From: Neckera pumila
Taxonomy: Eukaryota; Streptophyta; Bryopsida; Hypnales; Neckeraceae
DNA length: 64,000 nucleotides
Reading direction: 5' to 3'
NCBI GenBank assembly: GCA_963969595.1
Contig: OZ018417.1
Location: forward strand, 3,288,501-3,352,500
Of the stretch, positions 35,901 to 48,140 are shown in pieces. The notes beneath the pieces were generated by a model, which saw only the letters and a list, made by a program, of their open reading frames with translations, was not told the DNA's origin and made no database searches. Positions within the stretch are counted from its first letter, which is position 1. Every line of letters starts with the position of its first letter. The position numbers and the translations under genes were made by a program.

Positions 35901-37673
35901 TTTCTTGGGAGCTGGAATGACTGCAGTTGAAAGAGTGTGCCGGGGTGGCCGCTTTTGGTGGGTTGGTACTGACAAATTATAATGCGTTGGACTTTTGTAC
36001 ATCAGTGTTCATCGGGGTCCTTTGGCAGTGAGGTGCTGGTGAAATTTTCCTATGCCAGGCAGAAGCTTGTGTGGAAGGTGCGGGAAAGCGCACAGAGCAG
36101 GAAGATGGAAATACTTTGGTCGGACATCGATGCAATGAAGGCCATCTATTCGAACGTTCGCGACACTCTGGAGATCTGTGTACGGCGAGTAGTTGTTATT
36201 CGAATCACTGTTGTGATGATGCTGGAGAGGTATCATGGAGTTGTTGGGTGAAGTGTTTTTGAGCCTGATTGTAGCGGGTGGTGGGTTTCAGGTTTCTCGT
36301 CCCCCTTCATTTATTGAAGACACGACGCTGTGGTCTGACTGGGTAGCTTGCACCGATTTTACAGAGGAGCAGGCGAGTATGTTCAAGTAAGCTGTGCTCC
36401 TGGCTCTTTAATGTAGTTGACGTGCATTCCTGTGGGCACGTTTGTTGACGATTGAGGAGGACAACGTATGACTCCTAGTTCTTAGGGGCAGTGCTTGCAT
36501 GGAAGTAGAGTAGAATATGGGTGTTGTGGGATGCTCATCATGGATAGCTTGCTGTTGATCATGTGTGACAGGGTTCACGTCTTGAGGTTTTCCCCGGGTG
36601 TGTTGAAGGAACATTATGAGAAGCTGGTACAATGTGATCCTCGACTCAAGGCCGCACATATCCGAGGCCAGGAATATGAATCACTTGACAAGGCCGCACG
36701 TATGCCAAGGCCAGGAAATTGTATCTCCTTAACGCCATTGTACCATGTTTCTTCCCCTGAAGAAAGCACTGGAAACTGACTCATTTTCGGAAAAGATTGA
36801 CCGACTCATTGAGTGTAAATTTCTTGTTTAGTCCCAGTCACATTAGTTTTTGGGTGTATGACCAAGTCCATTTCTTTTCTGGACTGTTCATATCAATCAG
36901 GGTACACTAGTTTATTCAATTTGTGGAGCTCACAGCTAATTTCTTCAATGAATCATATTGTAAAGCTCTTAGCATATCCCGAGTTAAAATTTCTCTTGCA
37001 TTCCGAGATTTATGTGATTGACTATTGACTCGTGGTTTGATGTGATTGACTACTGACTCGTGGTTTGCTTAAGTTTCTTTGTGGAATAGGACAAGATCGA
37101 ATTCTTGAGCATTTCAATGCAACTCTTTTGTGTTGCAACTGCTGATCATTTGGAGCAGGTCATTTCAGTATCAAACTATGTAGTTGCTCTGTAGTAATAA
37201 TTCTGGATGCCCATTATTGAAGGTTAGGCACGGCGATTGTTCCGTCTCGGATATAAGTTAGTGGATGGCACATATGTTTCCTTCTACAATCAGAACATCT
37301 TTTCATTTCTTGACACAGAGCAAAAGAAGTTCAATGTCAAAAAAGGGAGCCTTTGAAGTGTATCTGTCACCTATGCCTTCTGCTACCTGTGAAGCTTACC
37401 TGCCCCCACAATATCTTTTCAGAGGAAAAACAACCATGTCGCGTTGTCGACTATTAGTTCTCATTTAATTTCCAGCTCAGATAGTCCTTCGCATTTTCAG
37501 CATTGTAAACGGCAGTCGGATCATTTCACATGATTGATGAGGTGCTCCAAAGATCGTGTGGCAAGTGTGCACAAAATTCCGGAATGCAACTGAACACATC
37601 GAGACTCAGATTAAAGAGGTCTGAGAATACTAATTTATACAGAGAAATCAGTCAACAATTTGAGTTCGTTGAT
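35901..37673. other. 3' flank of AP2 gene 1 and spacer
   Basis: No gene is supported. Small direct duplications are present: aaggccgcac with ccaggaa at about 36648-36718, and tgattgacta then gactcgtggtttg at about 37014-37066. Open frames are short and unrecognised. Confidence 0.5.
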
Positions 37674-39445
37674 TCATGGAAGCTCAGCTGCAGGCCCAGG
37701 CGCTCGCGGCTTCTCATCAGGATGCTGGGTGATATTGCCTTGCTGCTTGGGCGCATCCCCAGCAGTGTTGTCCTTCATTTTCTCGTGCGCTCCCAAAAGT
37801 TGCTGCTCTTCATGAATCTTCTTCTCGGTCTCATTGTACCCACGCTTGGCAGCAATTTGCTCCCTTGAATAGGGGATGTATGTCACAATGATGTGCAAAC
37901 TCCCTCGGATTTGCTGTGGGTCATGGGACTCCGGGTTGTCCAACACATCACACCATCGCTCCATCCGTACACGCGGCCTAAACTGCATCAGACACCCGTT
38001 GAAACAGTGGTTGGACCGTTTGTACCAAAAGCGAGAAACCCACCGACAGCATCAACACATGCAGGTCACATCTACAGTAAAATTGGACTAAGTTCTTATG
38101 TAAAATGTTTGTTGCTACTCAAGGATCAGCTCTGATCTCTAACATGAAATTAGTGACTTTAGACTTACAATTGCAGGTATATTAGGTACGTCTAGCGCTA
38201 TGAAATAAGTTCTAGAAGGAACTTATAACTTTGTTACTGAAGTCAACCAAAAAAATGCTATCCACTTTATTTTCAACAATTTATGTATTGCACGGTCAAG
38301 CATCTTGCGTCTACCTATTTAAAATCAAACGACTCCCATGGTTCAATGACGAGTCCAACAACCGCCTTCTTTTGGAACCCACACTAAATAGACAGACGCC
38401 CGAACAGATAGCAGACTGAAAAAAGAGTGTAGTTGGAAGAAGTATTCGAATCCTCAATTTTTTAAATGAAAGCATGAGAGAAATCATGCATTGGGAGTTG
38501 AGAGCTCGAGAGAAATTCAATTACCTCCTTGATGGCCAACGCAATTGTGCCTACGTACTCTGACTTTTCAATTGATTCATCGTCCATTAGTCGAAGTGTC
38601 AACTTTTGTGACTCTGGGTCTTCAACCTGTCCAATTACATTCGGAGCAGAGTTCTTAAATGATTTTACTACTCCAAATTCCATCATTGTACTCCTGTTTC
38701 ATAGCTAACTTCTGATGAAGTCCAAGGTATGCAAATCAAAAATCAAATATCAAATCTGACTACATGAAAAGAATCAAAGAACAGCCTTGCAATCAGAATA
38801 TACAACACTAATATCTAGTAGTATTGATGATAGTGCATTACACAAATTTAAATAAACTTCCAATCAACTGCTTAGTTGATCATGTTGAAAATTTTCATCC
38901 AGCTCCGGACATTTCATGTGTGTGTTTGTTATTAGAATTAGTTACAGTAAATAGCATTATAAGTGTATTGTTTGCAATGTTTCGAATTCGAACTTAAATG
39001 GAAAGGTTCTCATTACCTTTGATTCTGTATTTGACAGCGACAAAAATTCTACAAGTTCAAGGAGAAGAAGAGTAACTCATCAGCATGAATGAAGAGTCTG
39101 TTGGATAGTTCTATGAATTAGATCACACGAAAAAAAATTATACTATACGTTATCTAACTCAATTTTATCAAATCCGCAATAATGGAAGGATATTTTATAA
39201 AAGATTTAAGCATTATTTTTGAATCAGATGAGAAGTTAATTCAAAAACGTATCACAGTGAAACACTCTATATATTTATCATCCAAAATATGAAATTCAGT
39301 GCACTTAGCGGTTCATGAGCCAAACTAATTTGACATGCAATCAATCAAAATTCATAAACTAATATACTCCAGGAAAAGATTGAGAAAAATGACCAACACC
39401 AATTCCAAAACCGTCTTACATCAATCATCTTCTCCACTCCGGGTA

Positions 39446-39739
39446 AGGTAACTACACCTAAAATCGCACAGTCCTTAAAAGCGCACAGCGGATATTCTTG
39501 TCTAGAATGTACTCCCACTATTCATATGACTCTATGATCGCTTTGGGTACACCTATTCTCAACACTTTGGAAATTTGTAGTTTAATCACACGGTGTCCAA
39601 AAAATGCATTCTAAGAGAATCTAGAATCCCCTTTTTGACAACCAATGGGACCCCACAAAAAAAAAATTCAATATAATAGTGAAACCCATGCTAAATCAAG
39701 CTGAATTGCTTAACTGTGCGATTTATGGTGCAGTTACCT
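39446..39739. mobile_element. TA-flanked MITE (mariner/Stowaway-like), 294 bp
   Basis: The left end AGGTAACTACACCTAAAATC and the reverse complement of the right end (AGGTAACTGCACCATAAATC) form terminal inverted repeats of about 26 bp, both going on to gcacag. TA dinucleotides flank both sides (39444-39445 and 39740-39741). There is no coding capacity. The interior shares gtccaaaaaatgcatt and agagaatct/tgagaatct with about 1670-1695. The right end overlaps the 5' splice site of a remnant SYT-like exon. Confidence 0.75.
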
Positions 39740-40429
39740 TAAGGATGCAATGTCTCCGTCCAAGAATTTCTGGTCGAAGTCAAAATCAGGCTGTTTGTGT
39801 GGAAATAGGAAAAGGACAAATAGTCAGCAAACTAAAATTAAAAAATTCATGAGCTATTAATTGCCCAAATATTTATTCTTCATTTGTATTTTGGATAGAA
39901 CTTTTTTTTCATCCATGTATTTGGATGAATTTCATTTAAAGTTGGTGACTTCATCCATATTATTTCAAAAATTGGAACAACTTAGGCGATTTATGGTCTT
40001 TTTTCTTTGATTTTTTCCTATAGCCTTGGTCCCAGGCAAAAAAATTCGGTGCAATGTTGCTCCAAATCGCCGGAAATAAAAACACTGTTCAGTTCACGAC
40101 ACCAAGACAGTCCCAAACCTGGGTATAGTTCCAGTCAATTGCTTAAAAATAAGTTTCGCAGTCCCCTCCAAGTGCCAGTTCTTGAGCTGCACATTTGTAT
40201 CACATAGAATTCATCAGCATATGAAATTTTTTACTAATTCATATCTAATGAAAAAACATTATGCCTTCCAATATGGACAACATATGAATGAATATTTAAA
40301 TCACCCCCTCTTCGTAGTCTAACTATCTACTTCATGGACTAATTAACCTTCAAGAGCCAAGAGTCTCGATTGAGAGCATAATGAGGCTCAAGTTGTTTCA
40401 TTGACTCTCAAGTACCCTGATCCAGATCA

Positions 40430-40875
40430 AAGATCACATTCATGGGTTAAGGTAGACCAGCCTAATTCCGTCTCCAACCCATTTCCGCCACCCTATTTTT
40501 GGTCCCATTTCCACCCATTCCACCATCCAAATCTGTATAGAAGTGAGCCAATTCTATCTGGAAATCTGACAAAACCAGTGCATTTATGTCATTTAGGGTA
40601 ATGTGGCAATAGCTGATTGGTGAATACCTAGATGCTTATAGGGACATAAGAAGGTGGTTATGGGTTGTTATTAGGGCGTTTATGACCCTAGTCACGGGCG
40701 CTTTAGTAAAACACTTCAAAAATTCACAGAAATTACAATTTTGATCAGAAAATTATAATTTCACTTGGGTTTGATTCATGAAACATGCGCACACCTCTGT
40801 AAAATATATGTCTCTCATGAAATTGGCCCCAAGATAGTCAAATTGCAAATCAGGGTGGTAATATGTTGATCTACC
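40430..40875 (+). repeat. dispersed repeat, copy A (inverted partner at 51835-52215)
   Basis: The sequence runs through ccatccaaatctgtatagaa, gtgcatttatgtcat, gttatgggttgttattaggg, acttgggtttgatt, ttggccccaagat and tgcaaatcagggtggtaat. The same blocks occur in the same order on the minus strand at 51835-52215. No coding capacity is seen. Confidence 0.75.
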
Positions 40876-41789
40876 TTATAACCTTCCTCTCCCCAGCCAA
40901 TGAGGAGTGACAAAATTGATTCAATAATTAGACATTGTCAATTCCATGAAGCTCTGGAGAGAAATATCTACAACTTTTTTTGTTTCTTTCGATTGACAAA
41001 TTACCGATGTATCAGAAAAATTGAAAAAATAAGAGTCTAGAGTAATTACTCAGAGAATAATCTCTACAATTGAATAAATTAAAGTCAAAACGATAACTCC
41101 ACGGAAATAAATTAATCGACTGTCACCAACACGAACCTGGTCAATGTAGGGCCACAACTTGGTCATGTTCTTGTTGAGCCAGTCCATCTGCTTAGAAAAT
41201 AAATAAAAATTACCCCAGAGAACTTTGCATCACAGTATTCAAAATGTAATTCCTTGCACCTTGTAATCCTGTTATTAGCATGATGTTTTGGACTCCATTC
41301 AAACAGAACATCCTTCCCACCTCTTGAGAATGTTATGGAGACAGCCAAGTTTCAAACTAACCATAATCTAGCTAGACTAATTCTATTCAAACATCAATTT
41401 CACACTTATCATTTTTTTGAAAACTAATTGAACGTTGTCTTTGAGCTCAAATAATTGAATCCTTGTAACTGTAGCTCAAAATGCACCGGGCTCACCTTTT
41501 CGAAATCCGTGGATGAGATCCATCCAGGGAATGACTCCAGAGTGGGTAGAATAATTTTCAGTTGGTCAGTATCCAAAGTTGCCATTTGCGCTATTTGCAC
41601 TGTTTGAACCAATAAATAATAAATTACCACCATGAAATCATAAAGTTCATAGAATTCTTGAATGGTAAGACTTGAGTCCTTCCACATTGCCACATTAGAT
41701 ATGCTTCGCTACAGGAGTGCAAGGCTCTATAGAAAAAGGGGTCTGATTCTTCAGTTCAAGAAGGTGATGTTACTGCCCATATAGACAAG

Positions 41790-41925
41790 ATAAAAAAGAT
41801 ACTATATAAGATAAAAAGATACTATACAAGATGAAAAGATACAAGATACTATACAAGATGAAAAGATACAAGATAAAAAGATACAAGATACTATACAAGA
41901 TAAAAAAGATACTATACATTCAATA
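41790..41925. repeat. tandem repeat of a gatac-rich unit
   Basis: Irregular copies of aagatactatacaagat and aaaagatacaagat follow one another. Between this array and 42200 there are also AATA-type and (TTTTG)n simple repeats. Non-coding. Confidence 0.8.
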
Positions 41926-42849
41926 TCAACAATATGGGTAAATACAATATAAGTGCATACATTGAATGAAAGTTCAAAACTACCACATTCTCTAGCTCCC
42001 ATTGTGATTTATTTGAATTGGTGCAAAATATATATATCAAGAAATTTGCAATTTCACACATGGGGTTAACCCCTAAGCGCTCAAGCGACCATTTTGTGGT
42101 CGTTGCCCAACCTCGGGCAAAATTTTGGGGCAAAAAATAAAAAAATAATAAATAATAAATAATAAAATAAAATAAAAATATATATATTTTGTTTTGTTTT
42201 GTTTTGTTTTTGCAAAAGATTGGGTTGTCTATCAATATTTATACTCAAAACTCAGATCACTACAGTCAAACAAAAACTATAAGAGAAATAGCACAAAGTG
42301 TCTAGATTTGCTTGGTGTTGAAAAACTTACTATTTGGGAAAAGTATTGGTGTTCTCATTACTAGATCTCATGCATTTTTTCAAAAATCAATAGAAACCAC
42401 AATTTTGACCAATCCAAATAAAAATTCAAACGCTAAAAATAGAAATTGTATTTTTGGTGAATTTTTTGAAGTTATATCTTCAAAATTCATTTTTAAAAAA
42501 ATCTGAGAATAATTTTACAATTTTGACCGTACAAATGCTTTCTACTTTTCATGCTTCACATAATCTTCTTTGATGCAAACTTCAAAAAAGTTTTAGAACT
42601 TATATTTTATGACACATTTGTATTTTGTCCAAACCCCTTTAGCTAACTCTACGTACTTAATGATTTGTGAGAATCTCTAGTATGGCAAAGCAGTTCCACA
42701 TGTGTACTTACTGTGCGTACATACATTCCAAACCGTAAATTTGACCCTTATTTTGTGTTGTGTAGAACCCTTGCTGAAAGGTTTTCAATTACACTGTGCT
42801 AACGCATCTTTAGAAAGTACATCTATAAAAAAAAGTTCACCTCAATGTC
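41926..42849. other. AT-rich intergenic DNA
   Basis: No gene is supported. Simple AT repeats lie at 42135-42210. A segment ttaacccctaagcgctcaag at 42065 resembles the ends of the TTAA-type elements at 23-24 kb, but no partner end was found. Confidence 0.5.
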
Positions 42850-43195
42850 ATGACCCTACTAAAGGAGGAGGTCCATAAAGTGCTCACTTAAGGAGCTGAA
42901 TCTAAATTTTGGGGAGGTGAAACTTCTTGAAATATTTTTTAGTAAATTTTCCTACAAAGACAAATGAAATTGGCATCCAACCCAAGTCGTTTCATATTTT
43001 TTGGAGCTTTGTGAAATTAGTTATGAATTTTTGAAGTTCAGATTTTTGACGCTTTGGAGGGCTCTAAAATCGCTCACCTCCTCAAATGTTCGCAGCTTGT
43101 ACATTGCAAAAAGCAACATGTACAAGCTCTGAACATTGAGGAGGTGGGCGATTTTAGAGGCTGAGTGGTTTAAGAACCTCCTCCCTTACATAATT
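42850..43195. mobile_element. foldback/MITE-like inverted repeat with central hairpin
   Basis: The left part (ctaaaggaggaggtcc then gtgctcactta) pairs imperfectly with the right part (gagtggtttaagaacctcctccctta). In between is a tight hairpin at 43062-43159. No transposase is encoded. The target duplication is unclear. Confidence 0.5.
43062..43159. ncRNA. ~98-nt near-perfect hairpin, miRNA-precursor-like
   Basis: The left arm begins ctctaaaatcgctcacctcc and ends gcttgtacat. The right arm is its near-exact reverse complement, with only a few mismatches and one bulge over about 42 bases, around a loop of about 13 bases (tgcaaaaagcaac). Arm length and loop fit a plant small-RNA precursor, though the hairpin sits inside a foldback element. 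Expression is unknown. Confidence 0.4.
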
Positions 43196-44593
43196 GCACA
43201 ACAGAATTTTGCATCCCATAACATTCTGCAACCCTAACGTACATGGACCTAAAATTGAGCAAATTCTGACCACATACTTAATTAATCTCTCCATCATGCT
43301 CTGGTCACAAAACCTATCAACCCCAAGTAAAGCTAACCGGACAAGCTAAACAATGTTATGATCCTCACATTCAAAACTTGCACTAACAGAGAGGAGAATT
43401 GCAAGACGAGAGACTGAAAAGATGGCAGTTTGGTAGAACTGCCCATTACCAGACAAAATTGCTATCTACAGTAGGTACTTTGGAGAAGCTATTTGTCAAC
43501 TCTCATATTCTTTAGAGATTGAAAAGTTTGAGAGAAGTCATTTGCAAAAAGAATGAAGACATTCTGACAAAAAGTGAACTTTTCTTATTTTTCCAAAGTT
43601 GAAATGTTAAAACCAGCGATTTTGGAAAGGATTTTGTGGAATTATTCTAAAGGCTAATTCCGTGCAGGGAGGGGTGGCTATCTCTGCGAGCACCTAATTC
43701 CGTAGTATAACCAGGCAAAGAATTTTGAAATGCTTAAGTAGAATTATGGATAAATTTGTTTCCCTTGGTAAAGTCATGTTTATGACACCCAAGGCATTCA
43801 GTAGATCCTAGATGCTATTTTCTGTCATTTGTAGTGTCGAAATTTGCTCCTTCTTGTAGTTTTCAATGTGTGAATTTACTAAATAGAGGACTCTATACAA
43901 AACTGTATGGCGATTTTTTTGGCAAAAGAATGGGAATGTGCACAGTTGGAATACTCATTTCTTTCAAAGAAAAATTCATACACTCAAGATTGAAAACGGT
44001 CACTAACAAGGGAATTGAACCCTCCTTGCAAAATTGCAAGATTGCCCATTTGCAGTGTTAGAATTCTGCTCACAAACAAACAAACTACATTAGTGAAATA
44101 GATTAGAATGAACAATAAGATGAAGTCGTTGGAAGCTTCCACATCTTCAATTGTACTTCCCGCCCTCCATCTTCTGTCTTGCTTGAAATCCAATAAAAAG
44201 CAGAATCCAACCATATAGTAGCTTTTCAAATGTCAAGCGAAATCAAGTAAACTTGAGGTGCAGAACTGGCTTAATCTCATGAAAACGAAGGCATCCCAAA
44301 ACAGGAGGATACTGATACACAAGTGACAAGTTGAAGACTACACATCCGTATGCCGAATTGCCAGCCCACCTTCACGGCCTTTTTTCAAGAATCCATTACT
44401 TCTTTATACGAAAAGTTTTCCAAGGAGTAAAACTTATGTCCAAACATGTGGACCTTGAATAGCAAATGTTTGTCAAGGTGGTTTCTTTGGCATGATTTCA
44501 TGAACTTTAAAGTGCTAAAATTGAGTGTTCATCCTCCACGGAGCCCAAGACCAGGCAACACCCAATCTTGGCAATCTTAAAGAACTCAGAGAT
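43196..44593. other. intergenic, no gene seen
   Basis: Short open frames at 43834-44061 (+) and 43984-44229 (-) overlap each other and match nothing I recognise. The last few hundred bases may belong to the adjoining transposon relic. Confidence 0.45.
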
Positions 44594-46900
44594 CTAGATC
44601 AAGTTGCCCAAATGCCATAACTGCGATAGGTTTCTCCAAAGCTTTATGACTGGATTCACAATCAAGGGTGGATCCAATGCTGCATCAACATTTGACTTCA
44701 TTGTCATTTTGAACAAGGCTTGTTGATTGTCCAAGTTTGCCGTTGAGAGTATCTTAGGCATTGTGTAAGACTTGCCCTCATCAGTCAAAGCCATCCCACC
44801 ATTTAGAATCTTGGCGTGACAATAGAAATCTTTGAGCACAAACAAGTGTTGCGGGAAACTAGTGTCAGCCTTGTTTTGTTTCCAGTACTAGGGATAGATT
44901 ATCCCAAAAGCATCAAGTAATGGTTGCTAAGGAAACCTCCAATCTAGTTCATCGCAAAGTGACTAGGCAATCTTTGCTGCACAAACAAGCACACAAGTCA
45001 ACTGATTAGCCACTCATGAAAACCAGATGGACATAAAGCAAAACAAGATGGAAACAAACCTATGAAGACAAAATGGAAGCAAACCTTTGAATACAAGATG
45101 GAAACAAAGCAAGAAAAAAAAATTTGGAAACAAAGCAAGAATCCAAACTAAAAATGAGACCTGAAATTGGAAAAAGAAAACCTATCGACAAACTGCCACT
45201 CCACGTTGTCTTGCACATGATTGTAATCTTGTTGCGTTACAAAAATCTAGTTCCCTATCTGGTTTTCATGGCAACAAGCAAAGATTGTAGTGATGCCACA
45301 ATTGTACACAAGGTGAGAAATGCCACTGTCACCTTCCAAAGGCCTCCACTCCATCGGCAAATCGGCACTTTTCAAGCCCACCAATTCATTGTATTGAGAA
45401 AATTTGACTGTACAGTACGCTGACTCTCATCAATGAACATCCTGCCAAGCTTGTTTTAACATAGTTTTATGGCTTGCAGAAAATCATAGATAAAGATATC
45501 ACATGACTGACTGAGTTTGATCAAACAATGGACAGCATTCAGCATTAGTATGAAGCAGGCTAGTGCATTCAACGTTCGTGAGAAAATCGAAGTTCCCAGC
45601 AACACTAGATTTGCCTTTCTGGGCAGTAGACGGAGACGGAGATATGTACGTCCAAGCCCATTTTTCACAAAGAGTGTTTTGTATTCACTAATCACTTGTT
45701 GCATTGGACCCTCATGGATATTCAGCATGTTTATACGTTTCTCAGCATTTTTTTGCCTTAGTTTTCATGAGATCAACTAGTTTTGAAAATCTTAGAGTTT
45801 CGTTTGTAATTACGGCAAAAGTAAGAGTACACGGACTAGATTAGTCCTTCCAATCGGGAAATCAATGGATAATTTGACAATGTCTCCACCATGAGGTTAA
45901 TGAGGTTATTAGCACAGCTAGCGCCAAGAAAAAAAGTGCCCATTTTTCCCTGAATTGGATGATCACACCATTCTTGGCTCCCTGGAAGATACTAACACCG
46001 TCTGCCCTCAAGCAGACGAGTTTGGAAGTGAGTTCTTGTCGATTCAACCCTCCTTCCAACAACGAAAACATAATGGCATTTGTCAAGTGGTCCGCCATGC
46101 CCTCGTCGGAGACATAGGACAAAGGCAATAAATGTGGGACCCTCTTCCACAACGACATCACATAAACATGCACACCCGGCCAACAAGTATTGTCAACTAC
46201 CAAGACTTCATTTGCGCTAATTGAAATGACCCGCGCAGACTGAACCACGGCCTTCAAAGCAAACAGAACTATTGCATGAATGTGTTCACTCATCTCCCAA
46301 TTGGTAGTCTCATACCAATGTTTTTTGGGCAAACTCTTCACCTTGAGATGTCTTAGGAAATTCTGTTCATGTTTGTGATTGCACATGGGCCGACCATGAC
46401 TGAAGACCTGAAACAAAGTTGAGAATTGTACTCCCTTTCTTTTGAGTTCCCCCTCTAAGCTAGCAACAAGTTGGTCCACCACTAATCCCCATTGTTGCTG
46501 ATCAATCCAAAGCTTGGAATTAATTCTACAAATGTTTGCAATCGACCTTTGTGAAGGTCTCACCTTTCTTTAGGTGAGAAAATGGCACTCCATCCTCCTT
46601 GCACACACTCTTCCCCTTGTGCTTCTCCATATTGTCATCCTTTGCCACAATTATCTTCCGTCTCCTTCAAATCGTGCTACAACATCGGCAAATGACCCCC
46701 ACCAAGTTGTCGTTGGCGTCAAAATTGCCTTCAGTCCATGTATACTTGCAGGCCCACACTGATTTCCACCTCTGCATGATTGTGCTCGGGTATATTTTTA
46801 TTTTTTGGGCGCTGAAGAAGCTAAGGTCTTCACGGCACGCTTCTCTTTCCCCCTCCGCGGAGACATCCCCTTGCCGCATGTGCATCGATTGAGCAAAACC
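44594..46900 (-). mobile_element. decayed hAT-like transposase (zinc finger/DUF4371-type family)
   Basis: Minus-strand fragments read in order as one transposon protein. At 46885-46667 there is a zinc-finger-like start (RWKSVWACKYTW, ICRCC). At 46563-45862 there is a core with SHGRPMCNHKHE, KKHWYETTNWEMSEHIHA, VLVVDNTCWPGVHVYVM, LVCLRADGVSIFQGAKNGV. At 45728-45456 there are EYKTLFVKN and LNAVHCLIKLSQSCDIFIYD. At 44845-44594 there is a late piece with VLKDFYCHAKILNGGMAL. The core matches repeated plant hAT-type genes annotated as zinc finger 862/C17orf113-like. Stops and frame changes separate the pieces, so it is inactive. Terminal repeats were not identified. Confidence 0.7.
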
Positions 46901-48140
46901 ATCGTGGTCTCAAAGGGACACTTTTGTTGCGCAAGGGTAACCAAAGAATCCGAAAGGCGAGTCTTAGACACATGCGTGACCTTGTCGTCCATGCTAGAAG
47001 AAATCACAATCGGAGCAGTCATCACAACACTCGGAAGAATTTTCCCTAGCGGCAACAAGTCTCGTACGCCGCAACTGTTGGGGAGAGAGCAAAAAGTCTT
47101 CACCCAAAAATCCTCCAACAGCTTCAAGCGAGGCACCATTGTCCTTATTCCTGCAATTTGCACCCTAAGTCCCCAAGAGGCCAAGACAAATACCCCAACT
47201 CCTCGAGGCAACACTGTATCTTCCAAAAGCAAGATCAGTGAAGAAACAAGCAAAGCAAGTAATGCAAATTGCAGGTGACAACAATCAGGTAGGTGTAACT
47301 TTATGAAGGCCGAGAACAACCTGCATTCTTGTACTCCATGAATTGCCTTTCGCCAACAATCAAGCAGCCACTACAAAGCCCTCATTCTATTAGAGCCTCC
47401 ACTTCCACAAATGCAGTGAATGAAACAGATTCAAAATCTCCAAGAGTTCACAGCTTGCAGGCAGTGGCGCTCACAACTTCAAACAACAATGCAATGGCTT
47501 TGAAAGCAAGCTAGAAGCCCAGGAATTTTTCAAATAGTTTCCATTATGAATACTACAAGAAGCATTGGTTTTAGAATTGCAAATTTGGCAAATTCAAGGC
47601 ACACATCTCAACATCGCCTCGAACATCACTCAAATGCTCACGGATTGCAACACGACAGCACTCACAGCAACCAAGATTAAGCAACACAATTATCCTAAGC
47701 ACAGTAAGTTAAGTAGGTGTGAAAAACGAGGGAGACGAAGATGCTAAAGGAGTGCCAACAAGATAAATCCTAAACTCTAATCCACCTACAAAATCGACGG
47801 TTTGGATGCAACCAAGTCCACAAAAAATCAAGGGCTCAGATACAATCTCTGCAACGGGTCGCAACAAACGTAGTAGATGAATGCTAAAAAAATTGGATGA
47901 ATAATCGAATTTGCAAACTCTGTCAACTGCTCAAATCTTGGAAAATCTTGGGTTTCCTGCCATGTACGTTTAGCTCTTGATTTTTTTTTGGTAGTTTTTG
48001 GGCGAAATTTAGCCACTTTCGAGATCGCTGGTCCACAGTGTCGTTTATGGATAGATAAAATATTTGGCATGAAAAAAAAAGTAAATAATAAAAAATAAAA
48101 AATAAAAAAAGCACTGCCCCTCCTAGCCCCGCCCCCACGG
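46901..48140. other. flank of the hAT-like relic and low-complexity DNA
   Basis: A minus-strand frame at 47319-46798 and a plus-strand frame at 46805-47278 overlap over almost their whole length. Neither has recognisable domains, and they may be the upstream part of the transposon. Poly-A/AAATAA repeats lie at 48070-48110. No supported gene. Confidence 0.4.

Larger units (their letters stand above)
37674..41599 (-). pseudogene. synaptotagmin-like SMP/C2 (SYT4/5 type) gene remnant
   Basis: Five minus-strand exon-like blocks match plant NTMC2/SYT4-5 proteins, which tether ER to plasma membrane and move lipids through an SMP domain. Block 41599-41496 has LDTDQLKIILPTLESFPGW. Block 41187-41137 has MDWLNKNMTKLWPYIDQ. 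Block 39790-39738 has PDFDFDQKFLDGDIASL. Block 38626-38525 is a C2 piece with VEDPESQKLTLRLMDDESI and SEYVG. Block 37982-37674 is the C-terminal exon, with GSLHIIVTYIPYS, a charged tail and a stop. Each block keeps plausible GT/AG edges. Most of the SMP domain, the N-terminal membrane anchor and the front of the C2 domain are missing between and before them. A MITE adjoins the third block. I read it as a decayed gene; a rearranged expressed gene with undetected short exons is possible. Confidence 0.7.

Noticed and set aside
46798..47319. 173-aa minus and 157-aa plus overlapping frames
   Set aside because: No domain is recognised in either; most likely upstream debris of the hAT-like element.
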